A stretch of 64,000 nt of DNA. Source: DASTHG01 sp035491895 (lineage in GTDB: Bacteria; Gemmatimonadota; Gemmatimonadetes; Gemmatimonadales; GWC2-71-9). Shown one piece after another: positions 14,858-24,138 of the stretch. The notes below the pieces were generated by a model. That model saw only the letters and a list, made by a program, of their open reading frames with translations, did not search any database and was not told the origin of the DNA. The number at the start of each line of letters is the position of its first letter. Within the stretch, counting starts at the first letter, position 1. The DNA lies in the NCBI GenBank assembly GCA_035491895.1, contig DATJJY010000124.1, positions 10,212 to 74,211 on the forward strand, read 5' to 3'. Position numbers and translations under genes: made by a program.

Positions 14858-15378
14858 GGCGCGTAGATGAAGGTGACGGCGGTGTCCCCGTACCGGCGGG
14901 TCTCGTCTCCGGGGATCGGCGTGTCGGCGGGATGCTCGATTGAGAAAACCCGCGCGAACGGCACCAGCCGGAACATCGCCACGAGGCGGGCGGTCTGGTC
15001 GTTGACGTTGGCGTACGGTGGGTCGGCGAACGCCACGTCGTACTGGCCGGGATGCAGCTGCTCGGCGAAGCGCAGGGCCTCGACCCGGTGGATCGTGGTC
15101 CGCCCCTCGACTTTCAACGTCTTGATGTTCGCCTTGAGGGCGGCGAGCGACATGCGGTGCACTTCCACGAAGTCGGCGGTACTGGCGCCGCGCGACAGCG
15201 CCTCGAGTCCGAGCGCGCCCGATCCGGCATAGAGGTCCAGCACGCGCGCTTCGCGCAACGAGCGCTGCAGGATGCTGAACCACGCCTCGCGCACACGGCT
15301 CGCCGTGGGACGGACCTTGTCCCCTGTCGGCGTCTTCAAGCGGCGGTTCTTGAATTCCCCGCTGATGATAGTGATCAC
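14854..15378 (-). CDS. rsmD: 16S rRNA (guanine966-N2)-methyltransferase RsmD
   Basis: SAM-dependent methyltransferase acting on 16S rRNA in the assembled 30S subunit. 174 residues from GTG 15378, which overlaps the recJ stop as GTGA. Seen: ITIISGEFKNRRLKTP at the N-terminus, RPTASRVREAWFSIL, the SAM motif VLDLYAGSGALGLEALSRGA, and the catalytic DPPY in VAFADPPYANV. Paired with coaD as in many bacteria. Confidence 0.95.
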   Translation of the reverse strand: MITIISGEFKNRRLKTPTGDKVRPTASRVREAWFSILQRSLREARVLDLYAGSGALGLEALSRGASTADFVEVHRMSLAALKANIKTLKVEGRTTIHRVEALRFAEQLHPGQYDVAFADPPYANVNDQTARLVAMFRLVPFARVFSIEHPADTPIPGDETRRYGDTAVTFIYAP

Positions 15379-17090
15379 GCTGCCTCCACCCCACCGCTCG
15401 GGGCGATGGTCGCGACGCGGGCCTGCAGCGTCGAGCGCCCCTGCCAATCGTCCAGCTCGAGCCGAAACGCGACATCGAGCGGGTGCTCCAGCCACCTCTC
15501 CGGTACCTGATCGGCCACCTGGAAACCGATTGCCGGAAGCGCACCCGAGCCGTCGTCGAGCATGAACCGCAGATGATTGGTACCGACTCTGCGCGCGCCG
15601 ACGGCGCGCGCCCCTCGCACCCCGAATACCGGCGCGGGGTTCCCGGCCCCGCACGGCTCGAGATGCCGCATCAGCCGCTCCAGATCAGCGCTCAAGTTGG
15701 CGAGCGGCAGCTCCAGGTCGACGCGCTGCGCCGGCACCAGGTCGTCGGGGCGAAGAAGCTCGGCAGCGACGGCCAGAAAGGCAACCCGGAACTCCTGGAA
15801 GCGGTCCCGGCGTACCGTCAGGCCGGCGGCCATGCTGTGGCCGCCAAATTTCTCGAGACAGCCTCCCACACGGTGCAGCGCCCCGTGGAGATCGAAGCCG
15901 CGGATACTGCGCCCCGAGCCGCGCCCCACGTCGCCCTCCCAGGCGATGAGGAACGTGGGGCGCCCGTACCGCTCCACCAGGCGGCTCGCCACGATTCCGA
16001 TCACCCCCGGATGCCAGTCGTCCGCCGCCAGCACGATGGCGCGGTCGTCCTCGCTCCCCTGGGCAGCGAGCGCCGCCTCGGCGGAGGCGAGAATCTGCTG
16101 GTCCATCTCCTGACGGCGCGCGTTGAGCGTCTCGAGCTCGCGCGCGAGCTTGGCGGCCTCCGCCGCGTCATCGGTCATCAGGAGCCGCAGCCCGTCTCCC
16201 GCATCGCCGATGCGGCCCGCCGCGTTCAGCCGTGGCGCCAGGATGAATCCGACGTGGCCGGCGCGCAGTGGCTTGCCGGAGAGCCCCGCCGTCTCGACGA
16301 GCGCGGCGAGCCCCGGCCAACGACTGTTCGCGAGGAGCTTCAGCCCGTGGCGCACGAGAATGCGGTTCTCCCCGACGAGCGGGACGACGTCGGCCACGGT
16401 GGCGAGGGCGACGTAGTCGAGAAAGTGCCAGGGGAGCTGATCGGGCAATCCCAGCGCCGGGACGAGCGCCTGCGCCAGCTTGAAGGCCACGCCGGTCCCG
16501 CACAGGTCCTTGTCGGGGGACGCACAGTCGGGTCGCCGCGGGTCGAGCACCGCAGCGGCGGGCGGCAGTGCGTCCCCGGGGAGATGGTGGTCGCTGACGA
16601 TCACCTCGATCCCTTCGGCTCGTGCGGCGCGCACCGTTTCGATCGCCGTGATGCCGCAGTCGCACGTGATGATGAGCCGGGCGCCGAGCGCACGGGCCCG
16701 AGCGAGGCCGGCTGGACCGAAGTCGTACCCATCGCGGATGCGATGCGGCACGAACGCGTGGGCCTGCGCGCCCGCCTCCCGCAGGATGCGCGTGAGCATT
16801 GCGGCCGAGCATTGTCCGTCGACGTCGTAATCGCCGTGGACGAGGATCGGCTCGCCGCGACGCACCGCGCCCTGCACCGCCGCCACCGCCTCGGGCATAT
16901 CGGCCCACGACATCGGGTCCGACAGCCCGGTCAGATTCGGCCGGAGGAACGCGCGGGCGTCACCAGCCGAATCGTAGCCGCGCAGCACGAGCAACGCCGC
17001 GAGGGCTTCGGGGATCGACAGGGCGGACGACAGCTCGCCCACGAGCCCCGGATCCGGGGGACGCGCGACCGACCAGCGGGGCACGATCAT
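15375..17090 (-). CDS. recJ: Single-stranded-DNA exonuclease RecJ
   Basis: 5'-3' exonuclease in recombination and mismatch repair, cytoplasmic. 571 residues from ATG 17090. DHH-superfamily motifs: HGDYDVDGQCSAAML (about 80-94), TCDCGITAIE, VSDHHLPGD (about 160-168), a DHHA1 domain with RLNAAGRIGDA and the GRGSGRSIRGFDLH block, then GGHSMAAGL and an OB-fold at the C-terminus. All metal-binding Asp/His motifs look intact. Start overlaps the upstream zinc-ribbon gene by ATGA; stop overlaps rsmD by GTGA. Confidence 0.97.
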   Translation of the reverse strand: MIVPRWSVARPPDPGLVGELSSALSIPEALAALLVLRGYDSAGDARAFLRPNLTGLSDPMSWADMPEAVAAVQGAVRRGEPILVHGDYDVDGQCSAAMLTRILREAGAQAHAFVPHRIRDGYDFGPAGLARARALGARLIITCDCGITAIETVRAARAEGIEVIVSDHHLPGDALPPAAAVLDPRRPDCASPDKDLCGTGVAFKLAQALVPALGLPDQLPWHFLDYVALATVADVVPLVGENRILVRHGLKLLANSRWPGLAALVETAGLSGKPLRAGHVGFILAPRLNAAGRIGDAGDGLRLLMTDDAAEAAKLARELETLNARRQEMDQQILASAEAALAAQGSEDDRAIVLAADDWHPGVIGIVASRLVERYGRPTFLIAWEGDVGRGSGRSIRGFDLHGALHRVGGCLEKFGGHSMAAGLTVRRDRFQEFRVAFLAVAAELLRPDDLVPAQRVDLELPLANLSADLERLMRHLEPCGAGNPAPVFGVRGARAVGARRVGTNHLRFMLDDGSGALPAIGFQVADQVPERWLEHPLDVAFRLELDDWQGRSTLQARVATIAPSGGVEAA

Positions 17091-17791
17091 TCGGCGCTGT
17101 AGAGCAGCACGCCGCACGCCTCGCACGTCTCGATCGACGCGCCGCGCTGGATCAGGACGCGGCGCTGCGTCGGCACCGCCGTGAAGCAGTGCCCGCACGC
17201 ATCGCCGTGCAGCGCGTAGAGGGCGAGGGGCGCCTTGCCGCGACGGATCCGCTCGTAGCGCGACAGCAGCGCGCCATTGACGCTGCGCGTCGCTTCCGTG
17301 CGGATGCCCCGCGCGGCCGTGAGGTCGGCGATCACCGCCTCCCGCCTGCCGGCCAGGGCCTCGCGCTCCGGCGCCTGTGCGTCGCGCACCGCGTCGAGCG
17401 CCCGCTCCGCTTCCGCCGCTTTGCGCTCCGCCTCTTGCACCGCGTCTCCCGAGCGCATGAACTCGGCCTCTTCCTTGGCGAGCACGGTGCGCGTCAGGTC
17501 GAGCTCCGCCATGAGCGTCGACGCTTCCTTCGCGCCCCGGACCCACTCGAGCTTCTGGCGACGCTGGTCCTGCATCGTCTTGTAGTTCGCGATTTTTCCC
17601 TCCAGCTCATCCTTGCGCCGCAGGGCGTCGTCGATGGCGCGCCGCGCGGCGTCGAGCGATCGCTGCGCGAGCGCCAACTGCTCGTCGAGTCGGCGCACGT
17701 CCGGCTCCAGCGCGGCCAGCGCCTGCTCCGATTTCGTGACGTCCTGATCCTTCGCCTGCAGCGTCAACAGAGCCTCAAGATCCGGGTGCAC
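17087..17791 (-). CDS. Zinc-ribbon coiled-coil protein (CT398/DUF164 type)
   Basis: 234 residues: a long antiparallel coiled coil (about 5-185) rich in Ala, Arg and Glu, then a C4 zinc ribbon with CGHC (GDACGHCFTAV) and CEAC (IETCEACGVLLY). This architecture matches the C4-type zinc-ribbon family that includes CT398 and HP0958, whose members have been linked to flagellar or sigma-54 functions in some phyla; here the function is unknown. Two adjacent GTG codons follow AGGAGGAG; the second (17791) has the better spacing. It overlaps the end of dnaG by 17 bp and is coupled to recJ by ATGA. Confidence 0.82.
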   Translation of the reverse strand: MHPDLEALLTLQAKDQDVTKSEQALAALEPDVRRLDEQLALAQRSLDAARRAIDDALRRKDELEGKIANYKTMQDQRRQKLEWVRGAKEASTLMAELDLTRTVLAKEEAEFMRSGDAVQEAERKAAEAERALDAVRDAQAPEREALAGRREAVIADLTAARGIRTEATRSVNGALLSRYERIRRGKAPLALYALHGDACGHCFTAVPTQRRVLIQRGASIETCEACGVLLYSAE

Positions 17792-19529
17792 CACTCCTCC
17801 TGGAGACGATCTTGTACGTGGGACGAATGCGATTGCGCTCGGCGGCGATGCGTTGCTTTTCCAGAGCGAGCCTGCTCTTCTCGGCCTCATCGGCGAGCGG
17901 CAGCTCGCGCTCCAACCGGTCCAGCTCTCGATCCAGTCGCCGCGCGTCGATCCAGCTCACCGCGCGATCGAACAGGGCGTCCGGCTCCCCCTCCGCCAGC
18001 CGCTCCCCCCGCAGCACCTCGTAGGCGCGGGCGGCCACGCCATCCAGCTCCTCCAGCCGGCCCTCCGCGACCGCCTCGAAGACGGCGCGATAGATCGGGT
18101 GCTCGATCTCCTCTGGATCCACCTTTTCGAGGACCCGATCGCGCCACGCGTCCCCCTGCAGCATGGTGAGGACGAGGGCGCGCTCCGCGTTGGCGGGCAA
18201 GGCGGGCAGCGGCACCCCCGCAGCCGGCGCCGCGGCGGGAGCGGATTCGCGCGGGCGCGTGCCGGTGATTTCCCGCTCCAGCACGTCCTTGCGCACATGG
18301 GCGACCTCGGCGACGCGGCTCAGGTACAGCTCGCGCGTCAAGGGGTCCGTCGCCGCGCGAATCGTCGGGAACAGACGGTCCAGTGCCCGGCGCCGTCCGG
18401 GGAGCGTCTCGAAAAACCGCTTGTGCTCGAGGATCTGGATTTTGCGCTCGAGCACGTCGACGGCGTCCTTCGCGACCGCTTCGAACGCCGCGCTGCCGCC
18501 GCGACGGACCAGCGTGTCGGGATCTTCCCCTGCCGGCAGCGTCGCCACGCTGACACGGATCCCCGCCCGCAGCAACTCGTCGCCCGCGCGGAAGGTGGCG
18601 CGCAGCCCGGCGTCGTCCGAGTCGTAACACAGCACGACCTGGGGAGCGTGGCGGCGCAGCAACTCGGCTTGGTCGGCGGTGAGGCCGGTGCCCATCGGGG
18701 CCACCACCTCGTCGATGCCCGCCAACGCGAGCCGGATCACGTCGAAGTAGCCCTCCACGAGGATCGCCCGCTCCGCCTTGCGCATGGCGGGACGCGCTTC
18801 TTGAAGATGGTACAGCAGCTTTCCTTTATGAAAGATCGGTGTCTCGGGTGAGTTCAGGTATTTCGGCTCCCCCTCGCCCAGGATGCGACCACCGAACGCC
18901 ACGGCCCGGCCACGCAGGTCGTGAATCGGAAACAGCAGCCGGCCGCGGAACCGGGGGGCGATCGTGCCATCTTCGCGGCGGCGCTCGAGCCCCGCCTCGA
19001 GCAACACCGCCTCGTCGATTCCCAGCTTGCGCATCGCCTCACCGAACGCCGGGCCGCGCGGGGCAAACCCGAGTCCCAGGGCGCCGGATTGCTCGGCGCT
19101 GATGTCGCGCGAGGCGAGATAGTTGCGGGCCAGGGCGGCATCGCCGCTGTCCTGCAGTTGGCGTGAGAACCAGTCATGGGCCGCCGCGACTGCCGCGAAC
19201 AGCGGCTCGCGCGGATCGGGTCCGGCCGGCCCCCGCTCGGGAATGGTGATCCCGACGCGGCGGGCGACTTCCCGCACGGCAGTCGGGTAGTCCATGCCGA
19301 GCCGCTTCATGAAGAAGGTGAAGACGTCGCCCGATTCATGACAGACGAAGCAGTGGTACATCCCCTTCTTCGGAATGACGGCGAAGTTGCGGTGCGTGCC
19401 CCCATGGAACGGGCACGCTCCGCGGTAATCCCCGCCACTCCGCTTCAGCTCGACCTGCTCGCCGATGATGCCGACGATGTCGGCGGCATCGCGCACCTGC
19501 TCGATCACGTCATCCGGGATGAGACTCAC
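17775..19529 (-). CDS. dnaG: DNA primase
   Basis: Synthesises RNA primers at the replication fork. 584 residues. Zinc-binding N-terminus with Cys39, His42, Cys60 and Cys63 (CPFH ... CFVC), the RNA polymerase domain with the ARNYLASRDISAEQ and GRLLFPIHDLRGR blocks, the TOPRIM motif ILVEGYFDVI (about 255) with CYDSDDAG, and a less conserved C-terminal helicase-binding region ending in a coiled coil. Start and mutS2 stop overlap as ATGA. Usually dnaG is followed by rpoD; here recJ and the zinc-ribbon gene follow instead. Confidence 0.97.
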   Translation of the reverse strand: MSLIPDDVIEQVRDAADIVGIIGEQVELKRSGGDYRGACPFHGGTHRNFAVIPKKGMYHCFVCHESGDVFTFFMKRLGMDYPTAVREVARRVGITIPERGPAGPDPREPLFAAVAAAHDWFSRQLQDSGDAALARNYLASRDISAEQSGALGLGFAPRGPAFGEAMRKLGIDEAVLLEAGLERRREDGTIAPRFRGRLLFPIHDLRGRAVAFGGRILGEGEPKYLNSPETPIFHKGKLLYHLQEARPAMRKAERAILVEGYFDVIRLALAGIDEVVAPMGTGLTADQAELLRRHAPQVVLCYDSDDAGLRATFRAGDELLRAGIRVSVATLPAGEDPDTLVRRGGSAAFEAVAKDAVDVLERKIQILEHKRFFETLPGRRRALDRLFPTIRAATDPLTRELYLSRVAEVAHVRKDVLEREITGTRPRESAPAAAPAAGVPLPALPANAERALVLTMLQGDAWRDRVLEKVDPEEIEHPIYRAVFEAVAEGRLEELDGVAARAYEVLRGERLAEGEPDALFDRAVSWIDARRLDRELDRLERELPLADEAEKSRLALEKQRIAAERNRIRPTYKIVSRRSGAPGS

Positions 19530-21940
19530 CGGAGCTCCACGACGGTCACGCCGGACCCTCCCTGGTTGGCGGGAGCGAGCCCGAATCGGGCCACGCGTGG
19601 GTCGCGCTGCAGGATGCGTTGCACGAGGTCGCGCAATGCGCCGGTGCCCTTCCCATGAATGATCCGCAGAAAGGGAAGGTCGTCGAGTACGGCAGCGTCC
19701 AATGCCCGCTCCAGAACGGCTTCAGCCTCGTCGGCGCGGAGACCGCGGAGGGAGACTTCTGTCTCCGCCACGGTCGTAGGGCGGTCGGGAGAACCGATGG
19801 TCCCCAAAGGACTCCCTGTCGGTCGCGGGCGGTCAGGCGGTCGGGCGGTCGACTGTTGCTCGATGATGGCAGCGATGGCAGCGCGACTGACCACGATCCG
19901 GAGCGCCCCAGCCTCGATGACGAGGTCGCCATCGCCTCGCAGCTCGCTGACCGTACCGACCATCCCGTCCGTAGTTCGGACGCGATCCCCCACACGAACC
20001 GCTTCCGGACCGCCACTGTTGTCGTCCGACCGCCCGACCGCCTGTCCGCCGCCTTTGACTTCCGCGATCGCCCGCTCCAGCAGGCGCCGTGCCTCCCTGG
20101 CCGTCGCTTCATCCACGGCGGCGCGCGCTTGGCCCAGGGCGGCTTCGACGGTCTTGCGGGCCTCGAGCAAATACGCGCGCGCCTGCTCGCGGGCCCGCGC
20201 ATCCAGCGTGCGTTCGCGCTCCACGACGCCGCGCTCGCGCTCGGCTGCGGCCTGCTCTCTCGCTTCGAGCCGCGTGCGCTCGGTGGCCGCGGCGGCTTCC
20301 GCATCGCCCACGACCGTCTCGCGCTCGACGAGGGCGCGGGCCCGGGCTTCCACGTCGGCGAGTAGCGCGTCGAGCTGTCGTTCCGCGTCGGGCACCGCCT
20401 GCTCGGCGTCGGCCAGCACATCGTCCGCCACGCCGAGGCGACGGGCGATCGCGAGCCCGTAGGAGCGACCCGGGAGACCTTTGAGGAGACGATAGGTCGG
20501 CGTCAGCGACGCGGCATCGAACTGCAGCGACGCGTTCACGATGCCGACCGACTCGGCCGCGAGTCGCTTCAGCGCACCGAGGTGCGTCGTCGCCAGCGTG
20601 ACGGCGTGCCGCCGCGTGAGACTGCGCAGTGTGGCCCCAGCGAGCGCCGCTCCCTCGGCGGGATCGGTGCCGCTGCCGATCTCGTCCAGCAACACCAGCG
20701 TCGCTCCGTCGGAGAACGCGAGGATGTCGCGCAGCACCGCCACGTGCGCCGAGAAGGTCGACAGGCTGGCAGCGATCGACTGGCGGTCGCCAATGTCCGC
20801 GAACATCCGGGCGAAAACGGGAAGCCGCGAGTGCGGCCCGAGCGGGGGAATGACCCCGCTCTGCACCAGCAGGGCGAGTAGCCCGACCGCCTTGATGAGC
20901 ACAGTCTTTCCGCCGGTGTTGGGACCGGAGATGAGCACCGTCCACTCATCCGACGCGAGCTCGAGGTCGAACGGGATGACGACCGTCTCCCCGCTGACGA
21001 GCAACGGGTGGCGCCCGCCGCGAATCTTGAGCGGGCCGCCGCCGATCTCGGGCGCGAAGCCGTTGACTTCTACGGCGTAGCGGGCGCGGGCGCACAGATC
21101 GTCGAAGGCGATGCACGCCTCCCACGCGGTCGCGATCGTATCGCGGTGCGGTCGGAGGGCGTCGGTCAGCTCGCGCAGCACGCGCAACACTTCGCGATGC
21201 TCGTCGGCCTCCGCCGCGCGCAGCTCGTTGCCGAGCTCGATCACCTCGGGAGGCTCGAGGAACACGGTGGCGCGGGTCGCCGACTCGTCGTGCACGATGC
21301 CGCCGATTTTCCCGCGCGCCGCGGCGCGCACGGGGATCACGTAACGACCCGCCCGCAGCGTCACCGCAGCGTCGGGGGCGCGGTCCTGGGAATCGATTCC
21401 CTGGAGCAGCCGCTCGAGTCGCGCGACGAGCCTGGTGCGGGCATCCCGCACCGCTTTGCGCGCGCGCGCCAGATCGCGCGACGCGCCGTCGAGCACCGCC
21501 CCGTCGGGAGCGATCGCGGCCGCGAGCCGTGTCTCCAGCTGCTTCGGAGGGAGTGGAGCGCGCAAGGCCGCGGTGCGCGGCGCATCGCGCTCCAGACGTC
21601 CGAGGATCGCGCCGACGAGGCGCGCGGCAACCAGCGCGACCGCGAGCTCGGCCAGCGCCGGACCCTCGAGGGCGCTCCCCGGAACGCCGAGCAGGCGCAG
21701 CGTCTCACCGATGTCCGGGACGGGCTCGGCGCGCAGCTCCGCGTCGGTGATGAGGAGGGCCGCGAGCTCGGCGACCTGCGCCAGAGCGTCACGGACTCCA
21801 TCGGCGTCGATGGCGGGGCGGCGCTCCTGTACCCGCGCCGCGCCGAGTGGGCCGGCGGCGAACGCCGCTACGCGCTCCAGGGCGGCAGGAAATTCCAGCG
21901 TCTCCAGGACGGCAGGGGGGAACCCGCCTCCCACACTCAT
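19526..21940 (-). CDS. mutS2: Endonuclease MutS2
   Basis: ATPase with a MutS core and a C-terminal Smr nuclease domain; implicated in ribosome-collision rescue or suppression of recombination. 804 residues. N-terminal LETLEFPAALERVA, clamp and lever helices, Walker A GPNTGGKT (about 335-345), Walker B region with LVLLDEIGSGTDP, the THLGALK switch, a long coiled coil, a KOW-like segment (VRVGDRVRTTDGMVGTVSEL) and the Smr domain (SLRGLRADEAEAVLE ... IIHGKGTGALR). Two octamer arrays encode the linkers on either side of the KOW-like segment. Coupled to yqeY and dnaG by ATGA overlaps. Confidence 0.96.
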   Translation of the reverse strand: MSVGGGFPPAVLETLEFPAALERVAAFAAGPLGAARVQERRPAIDADGVRDALAQVAELAALLITDAELRAEPVPDIGETLRLLGVPGSALEGPALAELAVALVAARLVGAILGRLERDAPRTAALRAPLPPKQLETRLAAAIAPDGAVLDGASRDLARARKAVRDARTRLVARLERLLQGIDSQDRAPDAAVTLRAGRYVIPVRAAARGKIGGIVHDESATRATVFLEPPEVIELGNELRAAEADEHREVLRVLRELTDALRPHRDTIATAWEACIAFDDLCARARYAVEVNGFAPEIGGGPLKIRGGRHPLLVSGETVVIPFDLELASDEWTVLISGPNTGGKTVLIKAVGLLALLVQSGVIPPLGPHSRLPVFARMFADIGDRQSIAASLSTFSAHVAVLRDILAFSDGATLVLLDEIGSGTDPAEGAALAGATLRSLTRRHAVTLATTHLGALKRLAAESVGIVNASLQFDAASLTPTYRLLKGLPGRSYGLAIARRLGVADDVLADAEQAVPDAERQLDALLADVEARARALVERETVVGDAEAAAATERTRLEAREQAAAERERGVVERERTLDARAREQARAYLLEARKTVEAALGQARAAVDEATAREARRLLERAIAEVKGGGQAVGRSDDNSGGPEAVRVGDRVRTTDGMVGTVSELRGDGDLVIEAGALRIVVSRAAIAAIIEQQSTARPPDRPRPTGSPLGTIGSPDRPTTVAETEVSLRGLRADEAEAVLERALDAAVLDDLPFLRIIHGKGTGALRDLVQRILQRDPRVARFGLAPANQGGSGVTVVELR
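19829..19852. repeat. Octamer array in mutS2, left member (GCGGTCRG)
   Basis: Three 8-bp units GCGGTCAG, GCGGTCGG, GCGGTCGA. They encode the Pro/Arg/Asp-rich linker between the KOW-like segment and the Smr domain. A single further copy, GCGGTCGGG, occurs at 19781. The unit is the reverse complement of the one at 20028-20051. Confidence 0.75.
20028..20051. repeat. Octamer array in mutS2, right member (CYGACCGC)
   Basis: Units GACCGCCC, GACCGCCT, GTCCGCCG with 8-bp period. They encode the GGGQAVGRSDD linker before the KOW-like segment. Together with 19829-19852 they form an inverted pair about 175 bp apart. Confidence 0.75.
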
Positions 21941-22380
21941 ACGCTCGCCGACAGCTCCTCGCGCACGATCTGGTTGATCAGCTTCCCGTCGGCGCGTCCT
22001 TTGAAATGAGGCATGACCTGTCCCATGACCTTCCCGAGATCGGTGGCGCCCGCCGCGATGGCGGCCCGCACCGCGACTCTGATCTCCTCGGGCGGCACCT
22101 GCGCCGGGAGATATCCTTCGAGCAGCGCCACCTCCCGCTGCTCCATATCCGCACGATCCGCTCGCCCCACGGCGGTGAATTGCTCGGCCGCCTCGCGCCG
22201 TTTCTTGATGCCCCGGCGCACGACGTCCACCGCTTCCTCGTCGGTCAGCGGATGATGCACTTCGAATTCGCGGTTCTTGAGATCTGCGAGAACGGTCGAA
22301 TACAGCAGCGTGCGGTGTTGATCGCGGGCCTTCCGGGCCTCGTTGAGGGCCATCTGGAGCCGCTCGACGAGGCTGGGCAT
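21937..22380 (-). CDS. yqeY: GatB/YqeY domain protein
   Basis: 147 residues, cytoplasmic, helical protein resembling the tail of the GatB amidotransferase subunit. N-terminus PSLVERLQMALNEARKARD, central GIKKRREAAEQF, C-terminal GKVMGQVMPHFKGRADGKLINQIVRE, all typical for YqeY. It likely affects tRNA-dependent amidation or tRNA stability, but its role is unproven in the family. ATG 22380 is preferred over an ATG at 22422, which lies inside rpsU. Classical position after rpsU. Confidence 0.93.
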   Translation of the reverse strand: MPSLVERLQMALNEARKARDQHRTLLYSTVLADLKNREFEVHHPLTDEEAVDVVRRGIKKRREAAEQFTAVGRADRADMEQREVALLEGYLPAQVPPEEIRVAVRAAIAAGATDLGKVMGQVMPHFKGRADGKLINQIVREELSASV

Positions 22381-22381
22381 T

Positions 22382-22570
22382 TCAGAAGGAGCGAGGCCGC
22401 CGGCTCTTGCGGCGCGCCGCATTCATTTTCCGCTTCCGGCGCTCACTTGGCTTCTCGTAGTGACGGTGCTTGCGCAGATCCGAGAGAATCCCCGCCTTTT
22501 CGCACTTCTTCTTGAAGCGCTTCAAGGCGCGCTCGAAGCTCTCGTCGTCATGGATGATCACTTCCGGCAT
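22382..22570 (-). CDS. rpsU: Small ribosomal subunit protein bS21
   Basis: 62 residues, basic, with the family pattern PEVIIHDDESFERALKRFKKKCEKAGILSD followed by the HYEKPSERRKRK tail. Component of the 30S platform, involved in initiation. Followed after one base by yqeY. Confidence 0.97.
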   Translation of the reverse strand: MPEVIIHDDESFERALKRFKKKCEKAGILSDLRKHRHYEKPSERRKRKMNAARRKSRRPRSF

Positions 22571-22639
22571 TCGGTTCTCTGGACCCCTTTCTGGAGGCTG
22601 CGCGGGCTGCCTAACTCTGAGAGACTCGGGAAGTTAGCC

Positions 22640-22978
22640 TCACCCGGGAGGCCAGGTCAAGCGGCGCCCGCCGAGCAGGTGGAGGTGCAGATGAAACACC
22701 GTCTGCCCGCCGTTGCGATTCGTATTGAGGACGATCCGGTACCCGTCGGCGGCGATCTTCTCATCCCGCGCGATCTGACGAGCCAATAGCAGCATCTCGC
22801 CGAGCAGCTGTCCGTCCTTCACCTCCTCGAGCGACGCCGTGTGCTCGGTCGGAATCACGAGCACGTGCATCGGAGCCTGCGGGCTGACATCCCGGAATGC
22901 GACGAGGCGGTCGGTGCGCGCGACCAGCGACGCGGGAATCTCGCCGCTCGCGATCTTGCAGAAGATGCAGTCGGACAC
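22640..22978 (-). CDS. HIT family nucleotide hydrolase/transferase
   Basis: 112 residues from GTG 22978: CIFCKIASGEIPAS at the N-terminus with two Cys of a zinc site, DVSPQAPMHVLVIPTEH in the middle, and the catalytic histidine triad HLHLHLLGGR near the C-terminus. HINT branch, acting on nucleoside phosphoramidates or dinucleotides in the cytoplasm. It starts 3 bp after the dnaJ stop, so it is part of the hrcA-dnaJ transcript. Confidence 0.94.
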   Translation of the reverse strand: MSDCIFCKIASGEIPASLVARTDRLVAFRDVSPQAPMHVLVIPTEHTASLEEVKDGQLLGEMLLLARQIARDEKIAADGYRIVLNTNRNGGQTVFHLHLHLLGGRRLTWPPG

Positions 22979-22980
22979 CG

Positions 22981-24138
22981 CTAAGCGCCGAACGCTTCGC
23001 GGATCTTGTTCCAGAAGCCGCGACCGACGGTCTCCGCCGACGGCGGCTCCCCCTCGATCTTCTGCAGCTCCTGGAATTTCTCTTCCTGCTCCGGCGTGAG
23101 CCGCGTCGGCGTCCACACGTGGACGCGGACGTGCAAGTCCCCGTGCCCCGACTCTCCCAGCCGCGGTAACCCCTTGCCGCGCAGCCGGTACATGGTCCCG
23201 GTCTGCGTACCCGGCTGCACCTTGAGGGGCGATGTGCCGTACGGCGTCGGGATTTCGACGTCGCCGCCCAGTGCCGCCTGGCTGAACGACACGGGAAGAT
23301 CGTAGACGAGGTCGTCGCCGTGACGCTCGAAGCGCGGATCCTCGACGATCTCCAGCACCGCGATCAGGTCGCCCGCAGGACCGTTGCGCGGCCCGGGGAC
23401 GCCCTGCCCTCGCACGGTCAGGTAATGATGATCGGCAACGCCCGCCGGGACGTCGAGCTGGACGGTCTTCTCGGCTTTGACACGGCCGTCACCGCGGCAC
23501 ACGGGGCACGGGTCCTTGATCACCGTCCCCTCGCCGCCGCAGGTCGGACAGGGCGAGACGGAGACGAACTGGCCGAACATCGACTGCGCGGCACGCCGCA
23601 CTTCCCCGGTTCCCCCGCAGGTCGTGCACGCCGTGGCCTTTGTGCCGGCCTTGCCGCCGCTGCCCTTGCAGACGTCGCAGGTGTCGAGCGTCTTGAGCTT
23701 GACCGCCTTCGTGGTGCCGGTAGCCACCTCGGCCAACGTGAGACGCAGCGAGACCTTGAGATCGGCTCCGCGCCGGCGGTCACGCCGGGTGCGCTCGCCC
23801 CCGCCGCCGCCGAAGAAGGCGTCGAACCCGCCCAACCCACCGAAGTCGCGCATGAAGATGTTGAGCGCTTCGGAGAGATCGAAGTGGGTGAACCCGCCCG
23901 ACGCGGCCCCCGCGCCACGCACCCCCGCTTCGCCGTAACGGTCGTACACGGCACGCTGCTCGGGATCGCGCAGCACCTCGTAGGCCTCTGTGATCTCCTT
24001 GAAGCGCTCCTCGGCACCAGAGTCCTTGTTGCGGTCGGGGTGCGACTCCATCGCGAGCTTGCGATAGGCCTTCTTGATCGCGGCCTCGGAGGCACCACGA
24101 GAGACGCCCAACACCGCGTAGTAGTCCCGGCGACTCAT
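22981..24138 (-). CDS. dnaJ: Chaperone protein DnaJ
   Basis: Hsp40 co-chaperone that delivers substrates to DnaK and stimulates its ATPase. 385 residues with J domain (about 4-70, HPD at 33-35), a Gly/Phe-rich segment, four CxxCxGxG zinc motifs (CDVCKGSG, CTTCGGTG, CPTCGGEG, CPVCRGDG) and two beta-barrel substrate domains. Coupled to hrcA by an ATGA overlap. Neither grpE nor dnaK is in the cluster. Confidence 0.98.
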   Translation of the reverse strand: MSRRDYYAVLGVSRGASEAAIKKAYRKLAMESHPDRNKDSGAEERFKEITEAYEVLRDPEQRAVYDRYGEAGVRGAGAASGGFTHFDLSEALNIFMRDFGGLGGFDAFFGGGGGERTRRDRRRGADLKVSLRLTLAEVATGTTKAVKLKTLDTCDVCKGSGGKAGTKATACTTCGGTGEVRRAAQSMFGQFVSVSPCPTCGGEGTVIKDPCPVCRGDGRVKAEKTVQLDVPAGVADHHYLTVRGQGVPGPRNGPAGDLIAVLEIVEDPRFERHGDDLVYDLPVSFSQAALGGDVEIPTPYGTSPLKVQPGTQTGTMYRLRGKGLPRLGESGHGDLHVRVHVWTPTRLTPEQEEKFQELQKIEGEPPSAETVGRGFWNKIREAFGA

